A DNA stretch of 64,000 nt, taken from Actinomadura barringtoniae. GTDB lineage: Bacteria; Actinomycetota; Actinomycetes; Streptosporangiales; Streptosporangiaceae. Made by a program: the position numbers and the translations under genes. Below, one piece after another: positions 26,264-34,513 of the stretch. Numbering within the stretch: the first letter of the stretch is position 1; each line of letters opens with the position of its first letter. Location: the NCBI RefSeq assembly GCF_017573505.1, contig NZ_JAGEOJ010000003.1:372001-436000 (forward strand). The letters run 5' to 3'. The notes under the pieces are model-generated. The model had not been told where the DNA came from. It did not search any database and saw nothing but the letters and a program-made list of their open reading frames with translations.

Positions 26264-26823
26264 CTTCCTGACATCCCAGTCTTGATCATGACCCGTCTCA
26301 AAGGTTACGTCCCCTCTCCATCCGGAGATTCCTGGTTCGTCCCTGCGCTCATGCAGCGTTCCTGACCTCCAGCCAACGACCTGGAAGGCCTCCACGCCTG
26401 CCTTCCATATTGATCGGCTCGCCGAGGTGGCCGGCAGGGACCAGGCTGATTCGATGTCGTGGCCAGCAGGCTTCCCCGACCGTGGCGCCGCCAAGCTGCC
26501 TGCTCGCACACAAGCAGGCCAGCGTCCCGGTCGTCGGTGTTCTTGAGAGCCGTACGCGCCGTGCCCCACCGAAACCCGCACGAAGGCCGTCAAGATCGAC
26601 CGAGATCCCACCGGAGCAGGCGACGGCCAGAGAGCTCTCGCGACCTGACCACGGAAACCACGGCAGGGTCCAACGCCGGGAGCAGCGCCGCCCGTCCTGG
26701 TGAGGACCTAGGGCCCGTATAAACCGCTACTTCAGCGGTGGATGTGGCGAGTACGGTGTGGCTATCGCCGGTGATCGCGTGCAGCGGCGGCTCACGGAGA
26801 CAGACGCGGACGCGAAGGAGCGA
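26264..26823. other. degenerate DNA downstream of tRNA-Arg
   Basis: 560 bp with no intact gene. The 12-mer cttcctgacatc follows the tRNA directly (26264-26275) and recurs at 27182-27193, bracketing this stretch and the pseudogene. Frames on either strand do not resemble known families. It is less GC-rich than its neighbours. Confidence 0.45.
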
Positions 26824-27189
26824 ATGGTGCCAGGCGCTGTGCTGCGAGGGGTGACGCTGGACTGTGCCGACCCGCAGACGCTGGCGGACTTCTACGGTGC
26901 ACTGACCGGGATGCGCGAACTCTTCAGCGCGGACGAGTTCGTCGCTCTGACCGACGACTCCGGCTGTGATCTGGGATTCCAGAGGGTTGACGGATAACGG
27001 GCTCCGCAGTGGCCGGGTCAGGACGTGCCACAACAGCTCCACCTGGATTTCCGCGCTGACGACCTCGATGCGATGGAAGAGCTGGCCCTGGGACTCGGCG
27101 CGGCCAAACCGGACCATCAGCCCGGCGACGGACGCTGGCGGGTACTCCTGGATCCGGCCGGCCACCCCTTCTGCCTGACGTCTTCCTGA
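26824..27189 (+). pseudogene. VOC/glyoxalase-family gene broken by an in-frame TAA
   Basis: The ATG at 26824 has an AAGGAG box and opens a VOC-superfamily (glyoxalase/bleomycin-resistance) protein: MVPGAVLRGVTLDCADPQTL and so on to GFQRVDG. A TAA at 26995-26997 stops it at 57 residues, but the same frame continues with RAPQWPGQDVPQQLHLDF, DDLDAMEELALGLGA and the family end DPAGHPFCLTSS before TGA at 27187. Homologues generally have Tyr (TAC/TAT) at the stop position, so a single base change suffices to explain it. No frameshift is needed. Full length would be 121 residues. Confidence 0.85.
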
Positions 27190-27300
27190 CATCACCGGCA
27201 GTGCCAGGTATCCCCCGTCAGACGCCGTAGCGCCCAGGCTTGGGCGAGCGGTTCATCAGCTGCTGGCCGCCTCGGAGAGGCATAGCGTCAGATGTGCTGG

Positions 27301-27440
27301 TCACAGCCACTCGTTGATGGCCGCGGTCGAACTTCGGCGGAAGGCCGCTCCGGGAGCCGCGTTTCCTTCGGTTCCGGGCCTGGTCGGCCTTGACCGGGAT
27401 GGCGCACACGGCGCTGGTGACACGCAGGTTGCTGCGGGTC
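27301..27440 (-). pseudogene. remnant of an IS5-family transposase
   Basis: On the minus strand IPVKADQARNRRKRGSR and PPKFDR match the middle of actinobacterial IS5-type transposases. Directly after PPKFDR a different frame gives AAINEWL and a stop (27301-27303), the usual C-terminus of the same proteins. The roughly 40 residues that normally lie between, with the catalytic DDE Glu, are missing. It is a deleted, frame-shifted scar; no terminal inverted repeats were found. Confidence 0.6.
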
Positions 27441-27780
27441 ACCCGGCCTTCCTTCCTCAGATCATCATTCCGGTAATGGCGCCTAGCGCCTTCGGGAGCG
27501 TGCTCCGCATTCGGGGTTTCTCGCGGACGACTGCTTTTAGCAGGGGAAATATGCCCTGCATTGCTAAGAGGGCCGGAACGGTCACAGATCCCGACTTCAT
27601 GCATGAAGTGCTGGAGCCCTTGGGGTTTTGTGATCAGGGCTGGGCCAAAGGGCTGTCATTGAGCTAGCGGTGGGAGAGGGGTTTCGGTCCTGCCTTTGGG
27701 GCACGGAAAAGGGTTCGCGCGGGGTGGGCGGGGCGGGGCAGCATGGGGGCGGCGGCGATGTGGCGGGAGGGCGGTTGTCT

Positions 27781-29625
27781 GTGTTCGGGGTACGAGGTGG
27801 CGTCAAGGAGGATCCGTCGCCCCGGAGGCGGGCAGTCGTGCTGGCGCTGCGCTACTACTGTGGCATGCTGCGCCGCCTGTGGCGGATATCGGTTCTCGCG
27901 ACGACGCTTCCGGCGCTCGGGAACACCTGCATTTACTACCTGTCGCCGCTTGTGGTGGCCGCGCTGGTGGGGCACCTGGCCGGTGGCGGGGAAAGCGATT
28001 TCGGGGCGCTTCTTCCGTATGTCGCGGCTTTCGGCGGGCTGATGCTGGCGGGCGAGACGTTGTGGCGGTTGGGGATTCATTTTCTCAACCGGACTGACGC
28101 CCGGGGCATCGAGTTGCTCGGCAACCTTGGTATGGACGAGTTGCTGGCCAAGGACGCCGCGTTCTTTCACGACAACTTCGCCGGGTCGCTGACCAAACGG
28201 ATTCTGAACTTCTCCGGCGGGTTCGAGCAGTTCACCGACACCCTGACGTTCTCGATCATGGCGAACGTGATCCCGCTGGGGTTCGCTTCAGTGATCTTGT
28301 GGCGCTACCACCCGGTCCTGGTTCTGGTGCTGGTGGTGTTGATCTTCGTGACGGGTCTCCTCGTCGCGCCGTTCATCCGCCGGAGGCAGGCGCTCGTGGA
28401 CGAACGGGAGGCGGCCAAGGTGCGGGTGTCGGGCCATGTCGCCGACGTGCTGACCAACATGGAGACGGTGCGGGCGTTCGCTGCGGAGGACCGGGAGGCC
28501 ACCGAGTTCCGGCAGCGGGCCGCCGAGCAGGCTCGCCTGTCGCTGCGTTCCTGGGACTACGGCAACCTTCGCGTCGACACGATCGTCGCGCCGATGTCGA
28601 TCCTGACCAGTGTCCTGGGGCTGCTCGCCGCGGCGGCGCTGCGCGGCGGCCTCGGGGTGGAGGTCATCGTGGTGACGTTCACCTACTACTCAGGCGCGAC
28701 CCGGATCATGTTCGAGTTCAACCAGGTCTACCGGCGGATGGAGAGCACGCTGACGGAGGCCGCGCAGTTCACCGAGCTGATGCTGAGCCCGCCCGCCGTC
28801 GTGGATCCGCCGGACCCGCAGCCGCTCAGCCCGGCAGGCGCGGCCGTCCGTTTCGAACGGGTGCATTTCGCGCACGGGAGCGGTCCGCCGTTGTTCGAGG
28901 CACTGGACCTGGAGATTCCGAGCGGTGCCAAGATCGGCCTGGTGGGGCGGTCCGGCGGCGGCAAGACCACCCTCACCCGGCTGCTGCTGCGGCTCATGGA
29001 CGTCAACGGCGGCCGGATCGTCATCGGCGGCCAGGACATCTCCCAGCTGAGCCAGGCCGACCTGCGCAGCCTGATCGCCTACGTGCCGCAGGAGCCCGCG
29101 ATGTTCCACCGATCGGTGCACGACAACATCGCCTTCGCACGGCCGGGGGCGACGGAGGCCGAGGTCCTCGAAGCGGCGCGGGCGGCCCACGTCACCGAGT
29201 TCGCCGAGTCCCTTCCGGACGGCTTCGACACGCTGGTCGGCGAACGGGGCGTCAAGCTCTCCGGCGGCCAGCGGCAGCGGCTAGCGCTCGCCCGGGCTAT
29301 CCTGCGCGACGCCCCGATCCTGCTGTTGGATGAGGCGACCAGCGCGCTGGACTCCGAGAGCGAGATCCTCGTTCAGGAGGCGTTGTGGCGCCTGATGAGC
29401 GACCGTACGGCCATCGTCGTCGCGCACCGTTTGAGCACGGTGGTACGCATGGACCGCCTGATCGTCCTCGACCGTGGCCGCGTCCTTGAGCAGGGCACCC
29501 ATCAGGACCTCCTCCGCGCCGACGGCCCTTACGCCCGTCTCTGGCGCCACCAGTCCGGCGGATTCCTCACCGAGGAAGACACGGAGGAAGCCGCCCTGGA
29601 CCACCTTGACCCCCGCCCGGCCTGA
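27781..29625 (+). CDS. ABC exporter half-transporter (fused membrane and ATPase domains)
   Basis: A half-size type IV ABC exporter of 614 residues (595 if the GTG at 27838, with GGAGG nine bases upstream, is used). Six helices occupy about residues 30-320. The ATPase has Walker A GRSGGGKTTL, Q-loop YVPQEPAMF, signature LSGGQRQRLALARA, Walker B ILLLDEATSALD and H-loop VVAHRLST, so it should hydrolyse ATP. It would work as a dimer, possibly with itself as no partner is nearby. Substrate unknown. It is convergent with the secreted-protein gene, with stops 13 bp apart. Confidence 0.92.
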   Translation: MFGVRGGVKEDPSPRRRAVVLALRYYCGMLRRLWRISVLATTLPALGNTCIYYLSPLVVAALVGHLAGGGESDFGALLPYVAAFGGLMLAGETLWRLGIHFLNRTDARGIELLGNLGMDELLAKDAAFFHDNFAGSLTKRILNFSGGFEQFTDTLTFSIMANVIPLGFASVILWRYHPVLVLVLVVLIFVTGLLVAPFIRRRQALVDEREAAKVRVSGHVADVLTNMETVRAFAAEDREATEFRQRAAEQARLSLRSWDYGNLRVDTIVAPMSILTSVLGLLAAAALRGGLGVEVIVVTFTYYSGATRIMFEFNQVYRRMESTLTEAAQFTELMLSPPAVVDPPDPQPLSPAGAAVRFERVHFAHGSGPPLFEALDLEIPSGAKIGLVGRSGGGKTTLTRLLLRLMDVNGGRIVIGGQDISQLSQADLRSLIAYVPQEPAMFHRSVHDNIAFARPGATEAEVLEAARAAHVTEFAESLPDGFDTLVGERGVKLSGGQRQRLALARAILRDAPILLLDEATSALDSESEILVQEALWRLMSDRTAIVVAHRLSTVVRMDRLIVLDRGRVLEQGTHQDLLRADGPYARLWRHQSGGFLTEEDTEEAALDHLDPRPA

Positions 29626-29638
29626 CGCTGCGTTCGGG

Positions 29639-31000
29639 TCAGCGCACGGTGATGTAGACATACCGGCTGGTGACCGGAAGGTCATTCCCGTCGCCGGCGA
29701 AGTGGGCTTTCCACGTGCCGCTCCTCGCGGCCTTCGCACTGACCTTGAACGAGCCCGATCCACGCAGGACGACGGTCTTGACCTTTCTCCAGGACCGCGA
29801 GCCCCTAGGTCTGAAATAGACGGTGACAGGCCCGATGGCGCGCCCCTTTCCGATGCGTCCGAGCCCCTGCACCGTTCCGGTGATCGTGAGGGTTCGGCCC
29901 TTCCGGACCGAGGTGGGCGTTGCCTTGAACGCGATGAACCGGCTGGCCGTGGGCTTGCGGATCCCGACGAAGATGGAGGAGGTCCTTGCGGGGGTGTATC
30001 TGGCATCACCGTCGAAGCTCATACGCCAGTGGCCGGCGGCCCGGGTCTGCACCGCGATGTCGGCCATGCCCTCGCGATCGGTGGCACGGGAGAACCGGGT
30101 ACGTGCCCAGGTCGTACCGTCAGCGGAGAACTCCAGCCATGCCCGGCGACCGGTCAGCGTCTGCTGGCTCCCAGGGTTCCAGCCCCACAGATCCGCCCCG
30201 AGATGGAACGTGTCGCCCGGCAGTACGTCATAGCCTCTGCCGTTCCAGTGAGCGTTCAGGCCGAAGTTGTTGAAGCCGCTCCTGTAGAGCAGATGGGCGG
30301 GATCCCGCACCGAGACGGTCACCTGCGCCGGAGCGAAGGCCAGCGCACCGGGAACGAACCCGAGCTTCCACGACGTGGCAGCACCGGCCCGGAACGTGGC
30401 GATGAAGCTACCGTCGGCTTTGGTACGCCAGGGAACCTGCGCCGGCTGACCGTCCGGTCGAAAGAAGCTGATCGGACGGTCACCCATGGGAACCCAGTCG
30501 CCACCCGTGGTCTGGCGCTCCAGCCGACCGGTGATCTGGGCGATGTCACCACCGGCGGGTTGGGCCGGCGAGAGCGTCCCGCTGAGCCGTGTGCGCGCGG
30601 TCGTCACGGTCACCGGAACGGCTGCGCTCTTGACTCCGGCAGCCGACTGGGCGAGCACCGTGCCGTCCTGGTCGACCGTCAGGTCACCGGCGAACCGCCC
30701 GGAGGAATCCGTGATCGCGTCTGCGTAACCGACCAACGTCGTGCCCGCGCGCTCCTGGACGTCGATGAACTCGTCCGGCAATGACCGCGGCGTTCCATCG
30801 TCGTCCACAGTCACCAGCCGGCCGCTGAAATGAACCCTGTGATCGGCATCGGCGTGGGAGGGCCAGACGGTGAAGTCATCGATGCGGGCCGCACCCGCGC
30901 TTCGCACCGCGACCGCTGTTGCCGCCACGGCCGAACTCGCCGCGAACGGCGGTACGACCGCGACGGCAACGACAATGACCGGACAGGCCAGAACCCGCAT
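29639..31000 (-). CDS. secreted protein with Ig-like beta-sandwich repeats
   Basis: An exported protein of 453 residues with no recognised enzyme motif. The signal peptide is residues 1-26 (VLACPVIVVAVAVVPPFAASSAVAA). The body consists of repeated beta-rich modules (starting with DDFTVWPSHADADHRVHFSGRL, then TTARTRLSGTL, and a C-terminal VRKGRTLTITGTVQGLGRIGKG unit), resembling the Ig-like adhesion or calcium-binding modules of actinobacterial surface proteins. ATG 31000 has GGAGG seven bases upstream and gives a clean signal peptide; a longer frame does not. A surface or matrix role is the best guess. Confidence 0.75.
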   Translation of the reverse strand: MRVLACPVIVVAVAVVPPFAASSAVAATAVAVRSAGAARIDDFTVWPSHADADHRVHFSGRLVTVDDDGTPRSLPDEFIDVQERAGTTLVGYADAITDSSGRFAGDLTVDQDGTVLAQSAAGVKSAAVPVTVTTARTRLSGTLSPAQPAGGDIAQITGRLERQTTGGDWVPMGDRPISFFRPDGQPAQVPWRTKADGSFIATFRAGAATSWKLGFVPGALAFAPAQVTVSVRDPAHLLYRSGFNNFGLNAHWNGRGYDVLPGDTFHLGADLWGWNPGSQQTLTGRRAWLEFSADGTTWARTRFSRATDREGMADIAVQTRAAGHWRMSFDGDARYTPARTSSIFVGIRKPTASRFIAFKATPTSVRKGRTLTITGTVQGLGRIGKGRAIGPVTVYFRPRGSRSWRKVKTVVLRGSGSFKVSAKAARSGTWKAHFAGDGNDLPVTSRYVYITVR

Positions 31001-31293
31001 GACGACCTCCACCGGCCCGCCAAAGTGATGAGCCCGAATCGGGTGATGATCACTTATAGCAGCCCATACGTCACATGCGACTGTTACACCCGGTCGAGGC
31101 CACATCAGGACAATGCGGGGTCAATGTCAGATCCCGAGGCCATCATGCTACCGGCGTTCCGCGCTGAAGTCGGCGGCGCGGGCGTTGACGTCGCGAATGG
31201 ACTCCGATCCCGCTTCTCCGGGTTATCCCAGTCGGCAATAACAATTCTCCCACTGCCGAGCCATGCTGCAGTTCGTCCGATACCGTGGCCATC

Positions 31294-32502
31294 ATGTCAA
31301 TGATCCGGCTTCGCCGTCACCAATTCTTCACTCGCGTGGACTCGGCTGGCGACCATTGGGTCGATCCAGCCATGAAAAGCGATCCAACAGTCGAAGTGGA
31401 CGTAGACCTGCCTGCTCTCCTCAATGTTAACGCGCTTGTGGCATCAGCTAAGGGAGCTACAGGATTCTGGGCCCGGCACCACGAGTTGCGACTCATTCTT
31501 TGCTTGACAACCGACAGCGGCCCCCGCCAGGAACTGCGCCTACTTCAACCACAGTTCCAGTCCAGCTCTGGCCATGTTCGCAGGTTGATCTCGGAGAGCG
31601 TGGGGCTCGGGCTCCTCGCTGGGAGCGCATCCGAGCTCTATGGATGGCGACCACGGCAGACCATCGTCGCCAACTTCGATGTGTTGCCGACTCGCCTCAA
31701 GGGATACAAGACCAACGGCGTGCGCCCCGATCTCTTGTACTCCCTCCCTGGAGGATACATAGCAGGAGAGGCACGCGGACGTTCCTCAAAGGCTCCCGCC
31801 GCACCGCCTTCCCAACCTCAAATGAACCGCTTGAACGACCTGCTCGTTTGGTCTGATACCTTCGACAAGCACCCGTTCTTTATGAGCTGGTCATGCCTCA
31901 CCGGAGACCAGACCATTGTTGATTTCTTCGACTACCGGCTGGAGGAGGGGCCGCGCGATGATCCGCGCCATCAACACTTGGTCGTCGTTCCTGAAGAAGG
32001 AGCGCTGGAGCACTACGCCGGATCCCTGGATGCGCTCGCAGATGAATCTGACGAAGACGAACTCTTGGTCGGACAAGGCCGATCTTCCTCCGGCCGGCAT
32101 GAGCGGCCCGCACAGACGCGGTCCGCCAGACCTTCGGCAGACCCGCAACCTCCTGGCGGTCTCGCGCGGCACATGCGCACGCGCCTTTCCGATGATGAGC
32201 AACTGCTCTACGACACAGCGCCACCCCTGACCAACGGGCGTGACAGGCTGCTCGAGCGACAGGTCCGCGGCGCGTGGGCGCCTCTGGACCTGTTCGGACC
32301 AACCGGCTACCACTTCTTCCTTGGTGTCCTGGATCGTGGATTCACAGAAGCGGAGGCCGCGGAATGGTCTCGCCCCCGGGATCTGGACGTGTCCATCGAA
32401 GCCGGGGTGACAGGCCGTCTTGTATCAGCCGTGACCCGCATCGGCTCAACGGTGCCGCCGCCCTTCAGCGACCTGGTGGATGCAATCGCCCCTTACTCAT
32501 GA
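31294..32502 (+). CDS. unrecognised protein, lower GC, possible PD-(D/E)XK-like motif
   Basis: No family is recognised for this roughly 402-residue protein. The stretch GVRPDLLYSLPGGYIAGEAR (about residues 140-160) has the spacing of a PD-(D/E)XK nuclease core (PD, then E-x-R where Lys is usual). A Ser/Pro/Arg-rich linker (about 255-290) separates it from a C-terminal part with LLYDTAPPLTNGRDRLLERQ. Codon use is visibly less GC-rich than in the flanking genes, suggesting transfer. The start is uncertain: ATG 31294, ATG 31300, or a GTG at 31285. It stands alone, next to the biosynthetic cluster. Confidence 0.55.
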   Translation: MSMIRLRRHQFFTRVDSAGDHWVDPAMKSDPTVEVDVDLPALLNVNALVASAKGATGFWARHHELRLILCLTTDSGPRQELRLLQPQFQSSSGHVRRLISESVGLGLLAGSASELYGWRPRQTIVANFDVLPTRLKGYKTNGVRPDLLYSLPGGYIAGEARGRSSKAPAAPPSQPQMNRLNDLLVWSDTFDKHPFFMSWSCLTGDQTIVDFFDYRLEEGPRDDPRHQHLVVVPEEGALEHYAGSLDALADESDEDELLVGQGRSSSGRHERPAQTRSARPSADPQPPGGLARHMRTRLSDDEQLLYDTAPPLTNGRDRLLERQVRGAWAPLDLFGPTGYHFFLGVLDRGFTEAEAAEWSRPRDLDVSIEAGVTGRLVSAVTRIGSTVPPPFSDLVDAIAPYS

Positions 32503-32586
32503 CTTTGGGCAGGTCGTGTCCGCCACAGTTCCAAGTGGCTCAATAGCCGGAGACCTTGTGCTTTCCCGTGGTGGCGCGCTCTGGGG

Positions 32587-33627
32587 TTAGAGGGGTTGGC
32601 CGGGGGTGTGGGTGGGGGTGCGCTCGGAGGCGGGGACCAGGGACTGCCAGTCCTTGAGGGTGGTGCCTTGCTTGCGTTCGCCGGGGTACATGTTCGGGAG
32701 CAGGTGGTATTGCTCTGTGTACGCCAGTTCGAGCATGCGGAGGCGTTTTCGTAGGCGCTTCTTAATGAAGGCGTCTGTGGTGCCGGTGTAGCGGCTCTCG
32801 GCTGCCTGGCGGAACTTCTGCTCTGTGCGCTCCCTGTCACGGAGGGGGAAGTGGTGCATGAGCAGGGACGCGGAGCTTTCGACGATGGGGCGGGCGGGGG
32901 ACGCCTGGATTGTGTGGCGGCCGGGGGTGAAGGCCAGGTCGCCGGGGTTTCGCAGGAGGACCATCTGGTGCTTCCAGTGGGCCTCGGGGCAGAACGCGAT
33001 GGTGTGGGGGCGGGCCATGCGGAGTTCGTCCAGCGGGTGGTGGCGGGGCAGGGGGGCTGAGGTGCGGCTCGGGTAGTGCTCCAGGACGCGGCTGCCGATG
33101 GTGTCCACCGAGGGTGGGAGGGTGCTGACGAGGTCGCGGATGGTGGTGCCGTCCGGGCCTCGGGGGAACTCGTCCGCGTCCACGACGATCCACCAGACCG
33201 GGCGGCCGGCCGTTGCCGTTTGGTCGTTCATGAACTCGGTGATGCGGCGGGTGCGGCGCTGTTCTTCGAACGTGCCCTCGCTGGCGTCCTGGATGAGGGT
33301 CGCCCCTGCGATTTTGGCTTCGGTGACGGTGTCGTCGTCGGACTCGTCGTCTACGACGAAGACCTCGTCCACGCCCTGGAGGAACAGGTTGCGGACGGTC
33401 GCGTAGATGACGTCGTCCTCGTTCCAGACCGTGGTCAGGCCGTAGATGAGGGGTTCGGTGGGGGTTTCCAGGCGGTCTGCTTCGAAGCGCTGCCAGGTGT
33501 TGATCTGGCGGCGGCGCCAGGCGGGGGGTGGCGGGTTTCTCTTGGTGGCGTGCGCGCGGAGCATCTTGAGCAGGTGGAACGGCACTTCGCGAGGGTTGAC
33601 GGCGAAGGGCGGTTCGGGGTTCGTCAT
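32587..33627 (-). CDS. glycosyltransferase family 2-like protein
   Basis: A 346-residue GT-A-fold protein. GLTTVWNEDDVIYATVRN begins the fold, EVFVVDDESDDDT follows as in GT2 enzymes, and WWIVVDADEFPRG carries the D-x-D metal and sugar-nucleotide site (DAD). No membrane helix, so a soluble transferase. ATG 33627 has GGGAGG seven bases upstream. It is divergent from the O-methyltransferase gene across 147 bp and may mark the left end of the cluster. Donor and acceptor are not deducible. Confidence 0.75.
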   Translation of the reverse strand: MTNPEPPFAVNPREVPFHLLKMLRAHATKRNPPPPAWRRRQINTWQRFEADRLETPTEPLIYGLTTVWNEDDVIYATVRNLFLQGVDEVFVVDDESDDDTVTEAKIAGATLIQDASEGTFEEQRRTRRITEFMNDQTATAGRPVWWIVVDADEFPRGPDGTTIRDLVSTLPPSVDTIGSRVLEHYPSRTSAPLPRHHPLDELRMARPHTIAFCPEAHWKHQMVLLRNPGDLAFTPGRHTIQASPARPIVESSASLLMHHFPLRDRERTEQKFRQAAESRYTGTTDAFIKKRLRKRLRMLELAYTEQYHLLPNMYPGERKQGTTLKDWQSLVPASERTPTHTPGQPL

Positions 33628-33774
33628 GCCGGTCCTCCCGTCGGCGGCTTGAACGATGGTGCGAGACCGGGGCCGGGAGGGGAATGGTCTTGTGGGCGGA
33701 CGTTTGGGCGGGGCGCCCGAACGTGCGCCTGAACGTGGCTGGGGCGGGAAAGACGGCGGAGTTAGCGTCCGGCC
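33628..33774. promoter_or_regulatory. divergent promoter region at the cluster's left end
   Basis: This 147-bp gap between the glycosyltransferase and O-methyltransferase starts must contain the promoters of both directions. I could not identify boxes with certainty. Confidence 0.35.
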
Positions 33775-34413
33775 ATGAACATCACGCATCCCGACATCCG
33801 GGACTATCTGCTGGCGCACTGCGCGGAGCCCGATGAAGTGCTCGCCGAGCTCGCGGCCGAGACCCGGGCCAGCGCGCCCAACATGGACACCTCGCACTAC
33901 GAGGCCGCCCTTCTGACGATGCTCGTCCGCATGATCGGGGCGCGGCGGGTCGTCGGGGTGGGGGTTTTCACGGGGTACACGTCGGTGTGCATCGCGCGGG
34001 GGCTGCCGGCGGACGGGCTGCTGGTGGCGTGCGAGATCAACGCCGATTGGGCCGCTGTGGCGCAGAAGCACTTCGCCAAGGCGGGGGTGGCCGACCGGAT
34101 CGATCTTCGGGTGGCGCCGGCGCTGGAGACGCTCCAGAGCCTGCCGAAAGAGCCTGTGCTGGACCTCGGGTACATCGGGGCCGACAAGGTCAACCACCTT
34201 CGGTATTACGAGGAGGTTCTCGCCCGGCTGCGGCCTGGCGGCGTGATCCTGCTCGGGGACGCGCTGCGCGGCGGGCACGTGGTCGATCCGGAGTGCCAGA
34301 CGGCCGACGTGGTGGCGTTGCGGGAGCTGAACGACGCCGTCGCGCGGGACGAGCGGGTCGAGTCGGTCATCGTCGCGACGGGTGACGGGGCCACGATCGT
34401 CCGGAAGCGGTGA
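33775..34413 (+). CDS. class I SAM-dependent O-methyltransferase (CCoAOMT-like, altered metal site)
   Basis: A 212-residue small O-methyltransferase of the caffeoyl-CoA/catechol type. Motif I is VGVGVFTGYTSVCIA; ACEINADWAAVAQKHF is the SAM ribose-binding segment. The family's metal site normally reads FIDADK and D-N; here the first is YIGADK (Asp to Gly) and the second GDALRGG (Asn to Ala), so two of three metal ligands are changed. It may methylate without metal or have another substrate. First gene of the plus-strand set with the arylsulfotransferase and condensation genes (100-bp gap). Confidence 0.82.
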   Translation: MNITHPDIRDYLLAHCAEPDEVLAELAAETRASAPNMDTSHYEAALLTMLVRMIGARRVVGVGVFTGYTSVCIARGLPADGLLVACEINADWAAVAQKHFAKAGVADRIDLRVAPALETLQSLPKEPVLDLGYIGADKVNHLRYYEEVLARLRPGGVILLGDALRGGHVVDPECQTADVVALRELNDAVARDERVESVIVATGDGATIVRKR

Positions 34414-34513
34414 CCATCCGGGCAGGGGCGTTCGGGCGGTGATCGGGGGCTTATGAGGCCCGCGCCGGGCTCCTGATGATGAGGGTTCCGTACCCGCTCG
34501 AACAGGAGAACAC

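Noticed and set aside
26110..26611. Minus-strand frames through the tRNA gene, containing GRIRTCDTRF and RQDSNLRHPL
   Set aside because: These are the well-known false proteins produced by reading a tRNA gene antisense.
26191..27440. Integrated mobile element with att sites at tRNA-Arg
   Set aside because: No integrase, excisionase or replication gene is present, and the 12-bp repeat does not overlap the tRNA; only a scar can be claimed.
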